A stretch of DNA of 64,000 bases from Bacteroidales bacterium UBA6366 (GTDB lineage Bacteria; Bacteroidota; Bacteroidia; Bacteroidales; UBA932): contig DJRG01000042.1 in the NCBI GenBank assembly GCA_002438845.1, positions 1 through 64,000 on the forward strand, written 5' to 3'. The notes beneath the pieces were generated by a model. It had not been told where the DNA came from, ran no database searches, and worked only from the letters and a program-made list of their open reading frames with translations. Within the stretch, counting starts at the first letter, position 1, and each line of letters opens with the position of its first letter. The position numbers and the translations under genes were made by a program. Of this stretch, positions 9,412-19,800 are shown piece after piece.

Positions 9412-11424
9412 CTATCTGTTCGTGACTGGAAACTCCGTTATGCGCAAAGTAGTGCATCCGTAAGGGATAAGGACGATGTCCTCTTCCTCAGGGAATGTTC
9501 CCTGATAGAGCGTACTGAACGGCAACGGGCCGGCTGATCCGTTGTACTCATGCCAGAACGGAACCCTTTTCCCTTTCGCATAGATTTCCAGAGGAGCGTT
9601 CTCCTGGTTCCAAGGATAGCCAGACACATCCCTACGCACAACCTTGAACGCCTCCTCGACGTTGTCAATGTCCTTGACCTGAAGACAATAGTTCCAAGGA
9701 GTGGTCGGAAGGACCTCGTAGTACCAATCACCATGCTGACCGTTGAACTTCCCGTCAAAGGAGACTTTCTTCCATTGCTCGCCTATGCGCAAGGCATACA
9801 CAAGCGGTCCTCTTTCAACCACGGCCGACTTCTCGTACCAGCGGCTTACCGACACTTTCATCGGCAGGGTCAACTCGATGACGTCGCCATTCTTCCATTG
9901 CCTGTCAATAGTGGCCATTCCGCCTTTGCCCGGAGTCTCGCATGCCTTGCCGTTGACGGTAAGCACAGGAGCGTCACACCACTCCGGAATCCTGAGACGC
10001 ACAGGGAACGAAACCTTGCGCTTTGTGGACACAGTTATCCTTATTGTCTCGTCAAACGGATAATTGGTTTCCTCTTTGAGAGTCACTTCCTGACCGTCAG
10101 CCACTTTGGCTGTAACATGGCAAGGGGCGTAAACCATCGCCGCAAGTCCATTGTCATCTGACGCGAACCAGAGATGCTTGGTGAATTTCGGCCAGCCCTG
10201 ATGCATGTTGGAGGTACAGCAAGGATAGCCACAAAGGATTCCGTAGAGCTGGTCAGTGCCATTGTAGCTCGTCATGAAGTTTCTTCCCCCGTTCAGGGAG
10301 ATTTCAATCTGATTGAGCTGCTGGTAATACTGCCTTGCGTCATAGGCGTCAGTGGACTGCGTGGGAAGAGCGTTGAATGTCACCCTCTCCAGCAAGTCCG
10401 CCCAATCCGTCCGGCCGGTGATCTCAATCATCTTCTCAAGCGAGAACATCATCTCCACCGCCGTGCAAAGTTCCGATCCTTGGGTAGGGTTGCCGGAATG
10501 GAGCAATTCATCCGCGCCATACAGTCCGGTCGGCCATCCGATGGTCCTCCTGATGTCCGCAAGTCCTGTGTCGATGGCGTCAAGGCAAGCCTTGTCCTTT
10601 GTCTTCTGGTACCGGATAACAGGCTCCTTCATCCCTTGGGCAAGATTGACGCAATGAAGTGTGAACAAAGATGTCAATGTCGTCCTGTCGGACAAGCGGC
10701 CTGTCCAATCCGCGGTCTGAGATGCTATGATGTCACCAAGTTCCAGCAGGAAACCGTCACCGGTGATGTTGTAGAGCCAATAGACGATGTAAAGATTGTC
10801 ACCGCCTCTTTCCTGTCCCCAGTATGTCCAATTATTGAGAGGCGTCTCCGTAAGATGTCTATACTGGTACTTGAAATACTTGGTGAAGAAAGTAAGCACA
10901 CGCCCGTCACCCGTAGCGTCATAATACTGTTTGAGAAATTTAAGGACAACCATTCTCGGCCACCAGTCCTTGGCGTTCGACCTTTGAAGCCCACGCTCAT
11001 ATTCCAGATCGACCGTAGGTCCGAAATAGCCGTCTTCGGTCTGGCTGGCAAGCGCCCATTCCACCCATGGCTTAGCCTTCGCCTTAAGGGCCTCGTCATC
11101 AAGAGTATACGCAAGAGGAATAAGACCATCAATCCAGTATGGTCCCCTTTCCCACATGTCTCCGTCACCTCCAAGCCATCCGTTACGCTCGCCCATAACG
11201 TGCGGATAAAGCTCGTCAAGATGACCGGTCAGGCCCGTGGACATTCTTTGGAGTTGGTCTTCCAGCCACCCGTCAGCCTTAACACTGCCAAGAGGCAGTT
11301 CCACCAGCGGCTTGTGAACCAGTGGAGCCCTGTTGTTCTGGTACAGGGATGTTCCCTCCTTTGCGGAGGCGACGGAACAGCAAGTGCCAGCTATCATAGC
11401 AAGAAGCAGTAATTTATGTTTCAT
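9412..11424 (-). CDS. DUF1680/GH127-related glycoside hydrolase
   Basis: 670 residues with a Sec signal (MKHKLLLLAMIAGTCCSVASA) and no convincing lipobox, so probably periplasmic. The fold is the (alpha/alpha)6 barrel plus C-terminal beta-sandwich of the DUF1680 clan. The zinc/nucleophile residues line up with GH127: Glu318-Leu-Cys320 (GSELCTAVEMM) and Cys402-Cys403 (GYPCCTSNMHQGW). It is clearly diverged from its neighbour and may belong to a related family such as GH146 or to the GH127 branch acting on other rare sugars of plant cell walls. The gene starts 2 bp after the upstream stop, so translation is coupled. Specificity is open: L-arabinofuranosidase is the default guess. Confidence 0.88.
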   Translation of the reverse strand: MKHKLLLLAMIAGTCCSVASAKEGTSLYQNNRAPLVHKPLVELPLGSVKADGWLEDQLQRMSTGLTGHLDELYPHVMGERNGWLGGDGDMWERGPYWIDGLIPLAYTLDDEALKAKAKPWVEWALASQTEDGYFGPTVDLEYERGLQRSNAKDWWPRMVVLKFLKQYYDATGDGRVLTFFTKYFKYQYRHLTETPLNNWTYWGQERGGDNLYIVYWLYNITGDGFLLELGDIIASQTADWTGRLSDRTTLTSLFTLHCVNLAQGMKEPVIRYQKTKDKACLDAIDTGLADIRRTIGWPTGLYGADELLHSGNPTQGSELCTAVEMMFSLEKMIEITGRTDWADLLERVTFNALPTQSTDAYDARQYYQQLNQIEISLNGGRNFMTSYNGTDQLYGILCGYPCCTSNMHQGWPKFTKHLWFASDDNGLAAMVYAPCHVTAKVADGQEVTLKEETNYPFDETIRITVSTKRKVSFPVRLRIPEWCDAPVLTVNGKACETPGKGGMATIDRQWKNGDVIELTLPMKVSVSRWYEKSAVVERGPLVYALRIGEQWKKVSFDGKFNGQHGDWYYEVLPTTPWNYCLQVKDIDNVEEAFKVVRRDVSGYPWNQENAPLEIYAKGKRVPFWHEYNGSAGPLPFSTLYQGTFPEEEDIVLIPYGCTTLRITEFPVTNR

Positions 11425-11426
11425 TT

Positions 11427-14400
11427 TTAAATATTATGTATAATCGTTACTTGTTTTGTCACAGACTTGTCTTTCGTGGCAGGGAAATCGACCGCGACAT
11501 CATAGACATCCGAACCGGACTTGACGAATCCTTCAGCACCCTCGACACATCTGACTCCGCCTGGAGCGTATACAGAAATGGTGTCTTTGGTTCCGGAGAG
11601 GCCCTGGACGGTAAGGACAAGATCGCCGTTCACAACTTTCTGGAATATGATATTCGAATATCTTCGCGTGTCCCGCACCCCAGGCGTCCGGTAATGAGGC
11701 AACGGAGCCGCCTTTTCCCTACATCTGACAACAATCTCGTTGGAGTCTTTGACCTTGACATGGAACCGGATCGTCGTGTACTCCTCGTCATCTTCAACCG
11801 AGAAATCCGTTTCGGTCCCATCCACATTCACAGACAGGATTTCCGTGCCTATTCCATAGGATGGCATCATGGTGACATCCAATGGTTTGTCAGATGTGAC
11901 CAGATAGCGGAACTCTCCGGTGGAACGTGTCATCGACATATTCAGTCTCCCTTCGCCCACACGAAGGTTGGACACCTTGAACCAGCCCCAGTCAAGAGGC
12001 AGACGGGGAGCCAGCCGGGCTGACGCGTTCAGAGCGTCCGGACAGAATCCCACCATGCCCTCCAGAACAGGCAGGACAGTCATTGTCTCAGACCAGCATT
12101 GGTTTCTGGTTATCCCGTTGGAGCGGTACTCCCTTCCATTCAGGACCTCTGGAATACGGCCGTGGAACTCACCCTTGTAGGCAAGCAGATTGTGCATGAT
12201 GTGACTGAATCCTTGAATATACCGTCCGAAACCGAACTCCGCCAAGGCGACCGAGCCGGTAAACAACGGCCAGATGTTATCCTCGGAATATGCCCCATAG
12301 CTTTCCAACCGGCATGTGTCCGCCACAGAAGAGACTCCCCAGTCCCCACTCATCCGCAGATCCGCATATTTCAAGGCTGTTTCCCTGGACTTGGCATAAT
12401 CCAGATCCCCGAAATATATGGAAGATGAAGTCAACGCCAGGAAATCCTTTGTGAACGTTCCGTCCGGCATTTTGCCGAAATTGAAATAGCCCCGGGACTC
12501 ATTCCAGTAATCCCGATTGATGATATTCCTGACCTTGTCGGCTTCCGACGAATACCTTTCCGCGTTGGCCCTGTCTCCGGTCAACCGGCAGATGTCAGCC
12601 CCCTCATAAAGTCCCCGGCAGTACAAGGCCGCCACGACCAGTTCTGTCACGGAACCGTAGAACTGTCCCCCCTCAAGCCATCCGTGTCCAACATTCGTGT
12701 TTTCCGGAAGCCCGTCACCATTGGTGTCGGTGGAGGCGCAGAACGCCAGAGCCTTGTGCACCGCCGTGATATTCCTTTTCACAAATTCCACGTCCCCGCT
12801 GGCTTTTAGATACTTGCCCATAAGGACCACAAAGAACGGAGTCGCGTCGGAAGCGTCATAATGGATCGAGCCGCTCGTGGTCGCCTCATGATAGATCTTG
12901 CCGTCAAGCCGCTGGTACCTTATGAGATTCTCAAGCAGGTCACGGACCGCCTGGAAATCTCCCATCTCAAGGAAAGCCAGAGAACTCCATTCAGCGTCAC
13001 GTCCAAAAAACCAGGCGTACCCGGGCCGTCCACTCACTTTCTGACCGCCATTCCAGCCACGCCGAGATGAAGAATAACCGGCGAAAAGTCCCTTACCCAT
13101 TCCAGGGACATCGACATTGAACTGCTCAGAACTTACGGCGGCCCAATAGTAACCTTCATTGAATATGGAGTCCGGAGTCTCCACAATGGCCTTAGAGGCG
13201 ACATAGTCCTTGTAGTACGAGTCACTTGAACTGAACACCGAATATGGAGCCGCCGCAATGGCCTTGTAATCAGCCTCCGCCTGCGCCTCTCCCTGATCAC
13301 CGGCGGCGAACAGGACATCAAAGCACCTGGTGCCTTTGACGTCAAGACGTACACTGGCGTTCACCTGACGCAAATCAGTCGGGATCCCGACAGGGGCGCC
13401 GGAATCGTAGCCGAACCCGTCATACTGTCCCGCCGAGGCAATCCGTGCCGGGACATTGAATCCGACAATGGACACGAACTCCCGATCGCGGTCAGATGAG
13501 ACGAAAGCGTTCAGCCCGTCGGACCACCCATAGCAGATTGTGCCCAGAGCGTCCGAGGAATACGGCCACATATACCGGAGATTTGTCTTGAAATCCACAT
13601 AGATTTCCTCTACCGAATCATCTTCCCATTCATAATGGGCAACTGCGGACGGGGAATCCACAGAGCCCGTTATCACTTCCCGGATCCTGATTCCTCCGGC
13701 TGAATATTCCCGGATTATGGAATTGGCGCGCAACTGAATGTCGGTCTCCTCCGTACCCAGAAGAGAACAGCCTCCGGCAGTCTTGACAAAGACACGGCAA
13801 TCCCTCAACGACATGAAAGGATGTGTCCAAATCTCGAATATCCCGCCGTTCTCCTTACAGATGACAGTCGTCCTCCTGCCGGCGATGTTGACCTCATTTC
13901 CCGTCGCTTTCCAGCTCAAGGCATGAGAATCCTCCGGGAGAGTCCAACGCGTCGGTCCGGGAATATCCACACTTTCATATTCATAACCTTCCTCCGACGT
14001 CACCGGTCTTTCGGAATAGTCCCAATAACGGGAAGTCTCAGCCGATTTCAATGTGCCGGCAAGATATTCAACGCAATTTCTTGTGAAGCGTTCGAGAAGG
14101 CAACGGTTATAGTTAGGGGCGCCGTAGTTCAGCATTCCACCGACAGACAGGATGTTGCCCTTTCCGTAAGGAGTCTCCCAAATGACTTTCTCATCGGGAT
14201 GATAGTAGATATATTCCCAGAATATTCCGATCACTTTGGTTCCGTCAGCGGCCGGACTCACGCCTTTCGGGAAACCGAGGACCCGACATTTGTTGTCATC
14301 GTGCCCGTGCCAGACATAAGCGCCTCCGTTCATCCCATCAAACAATGGATGCGAACGGAATGAATGAAAGCCGACCTTGCGCCCGAAACCGTAGTCCACG

Positions 14401-14789
14401 GCATCGTAAGTCCACGCTGAGATCGGAGAGTCTTCCACACCTGATTCATTCAGAAGCCTGACGGCATCCATTGAAAGGAGCAGTTTTCCGCCAGCCCCGA
14501 CATAGGCCAGCAACCTTTCGGCAAGGTTTCTCTCCGTTTCCGAAAAAGCCGAACTGTCAGGCCTGTGGAACCAGACGACATCGAACCTTGAAAGATCCGT
14601 TTCCGAACCTGCTTCGATGACGGAGCAAGACACCCCATCTTCCGAAGACAGCATGGCGCCCAAAGAATCAATCTGTCCCGAAACATGGTCACTGTCAATG
14701 AGGGCCACTCTCAAATCCTGTCGCACACAGGATGAAAGCAGTGTCACCAATGCTGTACCTATAACGGCAAGGAATCGCCTTAACATCAT
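11427..14789 (-). CDS. Six-hairpin glycosidase with N-terminal amidotransferase-like domain, lipoprotein
   Basis: 1120 residues from the ATG at 14789 (MMLRRFLAVIGTALVTLLSSC, lipobox LLSSC). Residues about 25-245 resemble a class-I glutamine-amidotransferase/ThuA-like fold (RVALIDSD, FDVVWFHRPD, GGKLLLSMDA, GNILSVGGMLNYGAPNY). A beta-sandwich region follows. Residues about 500-950 look like the (alpha/alpha)6 barrel of the glycogen-debranching/GH63/GH15 superfamily: GYAWFFGRDAEWSSLAFLEM, NTNVGHGWLEGGQ, ESYGAYSEDNIWPLFTGSVA and NQCWSETMTVLPVLEGM. A further beta-sandwich closes the protein. The Asp in GRDAEW and the Glu in QCWSET are plausible acids but not proven. I do not recognise a numbered GH family. 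It is in the GH127 operon, so it probably acts on the same arabinose-containing glycan. Confidence 0.75.
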   Translation of the reverse strand: MMLRRFLAVIGTALVTLLSSCVRQDLRVALIDSDHVSGQIDSLGAMLSSEDGVSCSVIEAGSETDLSRFDVVWFHRPDSSAFSETERNLAERLLAYVGAGGKLLLSMDAVRLLNESGVEDSPISAWTYDAVDYGFGRKVGFHSFRSHPLFDGMNGGAYVWHGHDDNKCRVLGFPKGVSPAADGTKVIGIFWEYIYYHPDEKVIWETPYGKGNILSVGGMLNYGAPNYNRCLLERFTRNCVEYLAGTLKSAETSRYWDYSERPVTSEEGYEYESVDIPGPTRWTLPEDSHALSWKATGNEVNIAGRRTTVICKENGGIFEIWTHPFMSLRDCRVFVKTAGGCSLLGTEETDIQLRANSIIREYSAGGIRIREVITGSVDSPSAVAHYEWEDDSVEEIYVDFKTNLRYMWPYSSDALGTICYGWSDGLNAFVSSDRDREFVSIVGFNVPARIASAGQYDGFGYDSGAPVGIPTDLRQVNASVRLDVKGTRCFDVLFAAGDQGEAQAEADYKAIAAAPYSVFSSSDSYYKDYVASKAIVETPDSIFNEGYYWAAVSSEQFNVDVPGMGKGLFAGYSSSRRGWNGGQKVSGRPGYAWFFGRDAEWSSLAFLEMGDFQAVRDLLENLIRYQRLDGKIYHEATTSGSIHYDASDATPFFVVLMGKYLKASGDVEFVKRNITAVHKALAFCASTDTNGDGLPENTNVGHGWLEGGQFYGSVTELVVAALYCRGLYEGADICRLTGDRANAERYSSEADKVRNIINRDYWNESRGYFNFGKMPDGTFTKDFLALTSSSIYFGDLDYAKSRETALKYADLRMSGDWGVSSVADTCRLESYGAYSEDNIWPLFTGSVALAEFGFGRYIQGFSHIMHNLLAYKGEFHGRIPEVLNGREYRSNGITRNQCWSETMTVLPVLEGMVGFCPDALNASARLAPRLPLDWGWFKVSNLRVGEGRLNMSMTRSTGEFRYLVTSDKPLDVTMMPSYGIGTEILSVNVDGTETDFSVEDDEEYTTIRFHVKVKDSNEIVVRCREKAAPLPHYRTPGVRDTRRYSNIIFQKVVNGDLVLTVQGLSGTKDTISVYAPGGVRCVEGAEGFVKSGSDVYDVAVDFPATKDKSVTKQVTIIHNI

Positions 14790-14806
14790 AAAACCACATT
14801 TGCATA

Positions 14807-14849
14807 AGAGAGGAGGCACACCAGCGGTATGGTGCCGGCGCACCTCTCT
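14807..14849 (-). other. Intercistronic hairpin between PUL lipoprotein and six-hairpin gene
   Basis: The outer stem pairs AGAGAGG (14807-14813) with CCTCTCT (14843-14849). An inner stem pairs GGCACACC (14815-14822) with GGTGCC (14831-14836), allowing a bulge. No T-run follows on the minus strand, so it is not a standard terminator. It sits in an 86 bp gap in an otherwise tightly packed operon, just upstream of the enzyme genes, and could be an RNA processing or attenuation point between the SusCD part and the glycosidase part (inference). Confidence 0.5.
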
Positions 14850-14875
14850 CAAACACCATTATTAATACACAAACC

Positions 14876-15289
14876 TTATTTCAGCTCAACCCACTGGTAG
14901 GTGGTGCCACTGTTCATCAGAAGATAGTATGTCACCGCCTTGGCAGTCTTCTTGTCCTTTGTGACAGTGATGTAATACCATCCCTTCAGAGCCTCGGCTC
15001 CCTCACCACCTTTGTTGAACTCATCAAAAGTGAAAAGAGCCTCACCTTTGGAGTCGCTGTTTTTCGTCAGAAAGACGTTCTTGTCCTCATCACGGTCGGA
15101 TTCGGTCCGATAGATCTTCACGGTCGCTCCTTCGACAGGCTGGGTCATGTTCTCGTCCGACACCACAGCCACACAGAAATTCCAAGGAATCTCACGCTCA
15201 AGGAACTCAAACCGTCCGCTTCTGTCGCATGAACAGAAAAGCAGCGAAACAAGAGCCAGCAGGCTGACAATCATATTTTTATTTTTCAT
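14876..15289 (-). CDS. Small Ig-like lipoprotein of the PUL
   Basis: 137 residues. Signal MKNKNMIVSLLALVSLLFCSC gives a lipoprotein. The remaining 115 residues read like one beta-sandwich of the carboxypeptidase-regulatory/transthyretin type: AVVSDENMTQPVEGATVKIY, KGEALFTFDEF and GWYYITVTKDKK. It lies 11 bp after SusD and before the glycosidase genes, the usual place of a small accessory surface lipoprotein. Function unknown; glycan binding or complex scaffolding are guesses. Confidence 0.72.
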   Translation of the reverse strand: MKNKNMIVSLLALVSLLFCSCDRSGRFEFLEREIPWNFCVAVVSDENMTQPVEGATVKIYRTESDRDEDKNVFLTKNSDSKGEALFTFDEFNKGGEGAEALKGWYYITVTKDKKTAKAVTYYLLMNSGTTYQWVELK

Positions 15290-15300
15290 CGTACTCTCAA

Positions 15301-16851
15301 TTAAAATTCATATTCCTTATACTCGTCCCGTGGTCCGCCGAATGTGTAGTCCTCAAGTCCGTAGAAATCTATCTCCACCTTAGGGATCGGCAATTCACGG
15401 TAGGATCTCGTGGTAAGCTGGAATTTGTCCACAGGAGTCCTGCGGCGGTTGTACCAACCTGTCGCCGAGCTGGCGAAACAGCACTCCACGAACATCTCGT
15501 AATAGACAGACTCGATGATCTTATCCTTTGAGGAAGACGCGTCGATGTCGGTCATGCCTCCCACATTCTTGTGAGTGAGGTTGACAAGAGCCGCCGCTTC
15601 GGCAAGTTTTCCATTATTGGCGAGCGCCTCGGCGTGAATCAAGTCTGACTCCGTCTTGGTGAAAAGGTAAAGCGTGCCCTCGCCACTTGGCTGCCCGGTA
15701 AGGGAGAAACGGTTCTTCTCGCCCATGTAATAAGAGCTGTAGGAATCGTTGAACTGCGCGCCGCTGCCTGTTGTCACGACATCGGTATAGACAAAATACT
15801 CTGGATTGTTCAGACGGGCGTCAGGACAGTTGACGACCTTAGGCATAGGGCCATCCTTCGCGAAACTGTAGTCCTTCGGAATAGGCCAGACGGCGCCCTT
15901 GTCATCCGGAGCCATCATCGAGATGATTCTCATGCTCGGACGTACCCACTGGCTGGTGTGGTAGCCGGCGACAGCCTGAGACCAGCATCCGTATGTGGCC
16001 TCGTTCGCCGGCATCTCGGCGCAGATGTCCTCGGTAAGGGAGTTCTGGGCATATTCCAAAACCTTCTTCCAATCAGGGGTGTCAGCCTTGTTGGTCCTTG
16101 GATAGTAAGCCAGAAGCCTTGCCGCCATAAAGTTGGCCACCTGCATCAGTTTCGTGTTGTCTCCCACCGCATTTCCCGGGAATGTCCCGTCAAAGTTCGT
16201 GAACGTGTTCTTTTTGCAGAGGTCAATGCACTTGTCAAGATACCCCAGAGCTGCATCCCTTATCTCCGATGAAGGCTTGATGTCATCCTTCGTGATGACA
16301 CTGGCGTCAGTGTCTTCGGTAAGAAGGAAGCACTTGTCAAAGCAAAGGGCCATCTCGGCATAGGCGGCGCCCATCAGGAAGTAATTGTTGGCGTACAGCT
16401 TGAAATTCGCGTCCTTTCCGCCCTCCATGTAGACAAGGTCTCCCTCGTCCATCTTGGCCAGCATGCTGCGGACAGTGTTTATGATGCTGTAGAAATTATA
16501 CCAACGAGCCTTTGGAGCCGAGCTGGACGGATCGGTGTTGGCGATTTCCGGCTTCTCGAAACCGGAATACTGGTAATAATATGTCTTCATGTCCCAGTTG
16601 CCGGCGCTCGGAGTGAATATGTCCGCGTTTGTGGCCATGTTCCATGATGGCTCTGTGTCGTAGCCAAGCATGTACTGCCAGTAGTTGACATAGGCTCCCT
16701 TCACAAGAGACGGGTACTGATTGATGTCACCCATCACGACATTGATGTCAGGAGCATACTCGTTAGGAATGTCCATGTTGGAGAAATATCCGTCGCAGGA
16801 GCTTAGACAAAGTGCGGCAGCTGCGGCCATTATCAATGTTTTGGCTTTCAT
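15301..16851 (-). CDS. SusD/RagB-family glycan-binding surface lipoprotein
   Basis: 516 residues from the ATG at 16851 (MKAKTLIMAAAAALCLSSC). An alternative ATG at 16869 overlaps the SusC stop codon in a TAATG arrangement and would add six residues. SusD features: a helical start (GDINQYPSLVKGAYVNYWQ), TPR-like middle (FTKTESDLIHAEALANNGKLAEAAALVNLTH) and the C-terminal SVYYEMFVECCFASSATGWYN / RSYRELPIPKVEID. The C-terminal motif differs from the common ERxxEF form, so this is a divergent SusD. It pairs with the SusC gene just upstream and would bind the arabinose-containing oligosaccharide at the surface. Confidence 0.9.
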   Translation of the reverse strand: MKAKTLIMAAAAALCLSSCDGYFSNMDIPNEYAPDINVVMGDINQYPSLVKGAYVNYWQYMLGYDTEPSWNMATNADIFTPSAGNWDMKTYYYQYSGFEKPEIANTDPSSSAPKARWYNFYSIINTVRSMLAKMDEGDLVYMEGGKDANFKLYANNYFLMGAAYAEMALCFDKCFLLTEDTDASVITKDDIKPSSEIRDAALGYLDKCIDLCKKNTFTNFDGTFPGNAVGDNTKLMQVANFMAARLLAYYPRTNKADTPDWKKVLEYAQNSLTEDICAEMPANEATYGCWSQAVAGYHTSQWVRPSMRIISMMAPDDKGAVWPIPKDYSFAKDGPMPKVVNCPDARLNNPEYFVYTDVVTTGSGAQFNDSYSSYYMGEKNRFSLTGQPSGEGTLYLFTKTESDLIHAEALANNGKLAEAAALVNLTHKNVGGMTDIDASSSKDKIIESVYYEMFVECCFASSATGWYNRRRTPVDKFQLTTRSYRELPIPKVEIDFYGLEDYTFGGPRDEYKEYEF

Positions 16852-16868
16852 GATTTCTGTCTGTTTCA

Positions 16869-19800
16869 TTAGAATTCAAGGGTGATTGTACCGGAAACGG
16901 TACGGATGTCCGAAGGATACTTTGGCGTGTCGGTGCCTTCGAGGATGGAGCCGCTGTAGGTGTCCGTCTCAGGATCCGGGCCAGAGTACTTGGTCAGAGT
17001 CAGAAGGTTACGCCCGATGACTCCCAGCTTGATTCCTTTAAGGAAGCCTATTCCGACTTTCTCAAGCTGCTTCTCATTGAACGAGTAGTTGAGGGCGAAC
17101 TCACGAAGTTTGATGAACGAAGCGTCCTCTATGAAGCTTTCACGAGAGTGCTGGTTATTGTACTTCATCGGCTTGCGGTTTTCCCAATCCCTTTCGGACA
17201 TATCCCAGAAGGCCGCGTTTCGGCCGGCGAAGCTCATGTACAGACGGGTGTTGTTGTAGAGCAGACCTCCCTTTTGTCCCGAGAGCGTGAAGTAACACAT
17301 CAAGCCTTTGTACCTGAATGTGCTTGTTATGTTGGCGTTGAAGTCCGGAAGCATATTCCCGACACTGACCTTGGCGTTCGAGCCGTTCTCGTCAAGGACG
17401 CTCATGTGGCGCTCCTCAACCGTGCCGACTTCCTTCTTTCTGACGACAAAGCCATAGTTGTTGATGCAGAACACATCCCCCACACTTTGGCCTGGCTTTA
17501 TCTCCTTGCTGGTGCTGACCTCGTCAAGAGACCTCGCGAACTTGGTTCCGTACATCTCACCGTACTTAGAGTGCGAGGCTACCAAAAGAGCGCCGCTGCC
17601 GGTGTAGAAATCAGGACGGCCGAGCTCTCCGATCCTTTGTGTCAGCTTGTCCCAGGTCAGGTATACATCCCAGCTGAAATTCTTCTTCCTGATGATGTCC
17701 ACACCTACCGAAAGCTCATAAGCGTTCGTGAAGAACTCTCCGATGTTAAGATACTGGTACTCAAATCCAGTCACACCTGAGACCGCCATGGCGTAAGGCA
17801 TGTCAACATTCTTCTTGTGTGAATATGCGAAGTCAAGGGTCACCCTGTCGAACAGACGCGCGTCAACACCGATCTCGAGTTCCTTCGAAAGAGCCGGCTT
17901 GAGGTTTCTGTTGCCAAGCTGGGACCCGCCGTAAAGAGAGCCGTTGCTCATGCTATAGACCTCGTACTTGGCCCCGTAAGCCGGAAGGATACCAGCCGTT
18001 CCATAGGACACACGTGGTTTGAGAAGATCCACGTGAGGAATCTTGAACGTCTTGGCGGCGTTCCATGCCGCCGACACACGGTAATATGTCTGCCATCTCG
18101 CGTCGTCTCCAAGGACAGAGGAACCGTCACGGCGCACAAGAGCGTCAAGCATATATTCCTCTCTCCAGTCACCTTGGAAGACAGCTGTCATACTGTTGGA
18201 GACGATGCGGCTTCCCCATGAGGTGATGTCAAGAGTCTCAGGATCAGCCTGATCAAGGGAGATAATGTCCAGACCTGAAACAGCCAGCTTGCTTCCGCCT
18301 CCGCTGAAGCCACTGCTTTGAGTGTCCTCATAGAGATACTGAAGGCGAACGTTGGTGTTGAAATCTCCGAACTTTTTCGTGAGCAGAGCGCTTGCCTCGA
18401 CGTTGTGTTTGAAAGCGTTGGATGTCCAGTTGCTCACATCACCGGTGGAACGGTCGGTACCGTCAGGACTATTGACAGTCAGACGACCCTTAGGCACAAG
18501 CGATGTCTGATACTTCTGAGAATAATCAATGCTGTAGACAGCATTGAAACTCAACCAGTCAGTCGGAATATAGCGCAATCCGTAGCTCCCGAGGAAGCGG
18601 TTTCCTGTGCTTTCAGCCCGCTTGTTGGCCACATCATAGAGAGGGTTGATGTTGTTACGGGTCGAAACCACATTCGGATTCACCTTGTAGTCGGTGCCGT
18701 CAAGGTTCTTGGCGAGGAAATCCGCCCCATAGTCAGAATAATAGACATCATCGAAATTGATCGAACGCTCGTCGGTTATCGTCCTCACGAAAAGGTTGGA
18801 GGTGTTGAATGAGACCTTGTCGGACAGTCTTGCGTCCATGTTCACACGGAAGCTCGTACGATTCTGGCCATCAAGCAGTTTTACGACACCCGGATTCTTG
18901 GTGTTCTGCACGGAGGCATAGTAGTTGATGTCTCCGCTCTTTGACCGTCCGGTCAGGCCCAATGTGTTGGAAGCGTAGAAACGCGGAACAAAGATGTCCT
19001 TGTACGAATCATGTCCAGGCCATTTATTGTCCCAGATCGTGTCATCTTCCATCGTGGTGGTAGGAAGTCCGTCAGCGCCTACCACATAGCCATGGGCGGT
19101 CGAACGCTGCGGACGGAATCCAAGCCAGTTAGGTCCTTCCTCTGTCTTGAATGTCACTCTCACCGTGCCGTTCTCAAGGCTTGCACCACGTTTTGTGATG
19201 ATGTGGACGACACCGCCGGCGGCCTTGGAACCATAGAATGACGCCGCGGCGGCACCTTTGATGACCTCGATGTCCTCGACATCCTCCATGTTGATGTCCT
19301 TGAGGGACCCCTCGGTCACAATGCCGTCAACGATTATCAATGGTTGCGAGTTGCTGTCAAAGGAAGTGCCTCCACGAAGTTTGATGACAGGCTCCGAGCC
19401 AGGATTACCGTTAAGATAGGAGATCTTGACACCAGGCATCTTACCGGCAAGTGTAACGGCGACATTGTTGCCGGTCACCTCTTGAATCGAAGCCTCTGAG
19501 ATTTTCTCAACCGTGAAAGGCAGCGTGGCTCTGGACGTTCCCCTGGCCACACCTGTCACGATGACATCCGCCAGCTGCTCCGCAGAATCCTCAAGGACTA
19601 TCCTCAAGGACGAAGCGTCCACCACAATCTCCTGAGTCGCATACCCAAGGGCGGACACCACCATGACGGCTCCCTTGCTTGAGCTGATCGCAAATTTACC
19701 ATCGACATCCGTCACCGTACCTTGCTTGGTGTTCTTGATGACAATGCCGACTCCCGGAACAGGTTCGCCGTACTTATCGACGACAAGACCCGTAACCTTG

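Noticed and set aside
10174..11412. 412-codon open frame on the plus strand
   Set aside because: It lies fully opposite the DUF1680 gene, has no family resemblance, and its composition follows the reverse complement of the real gene.
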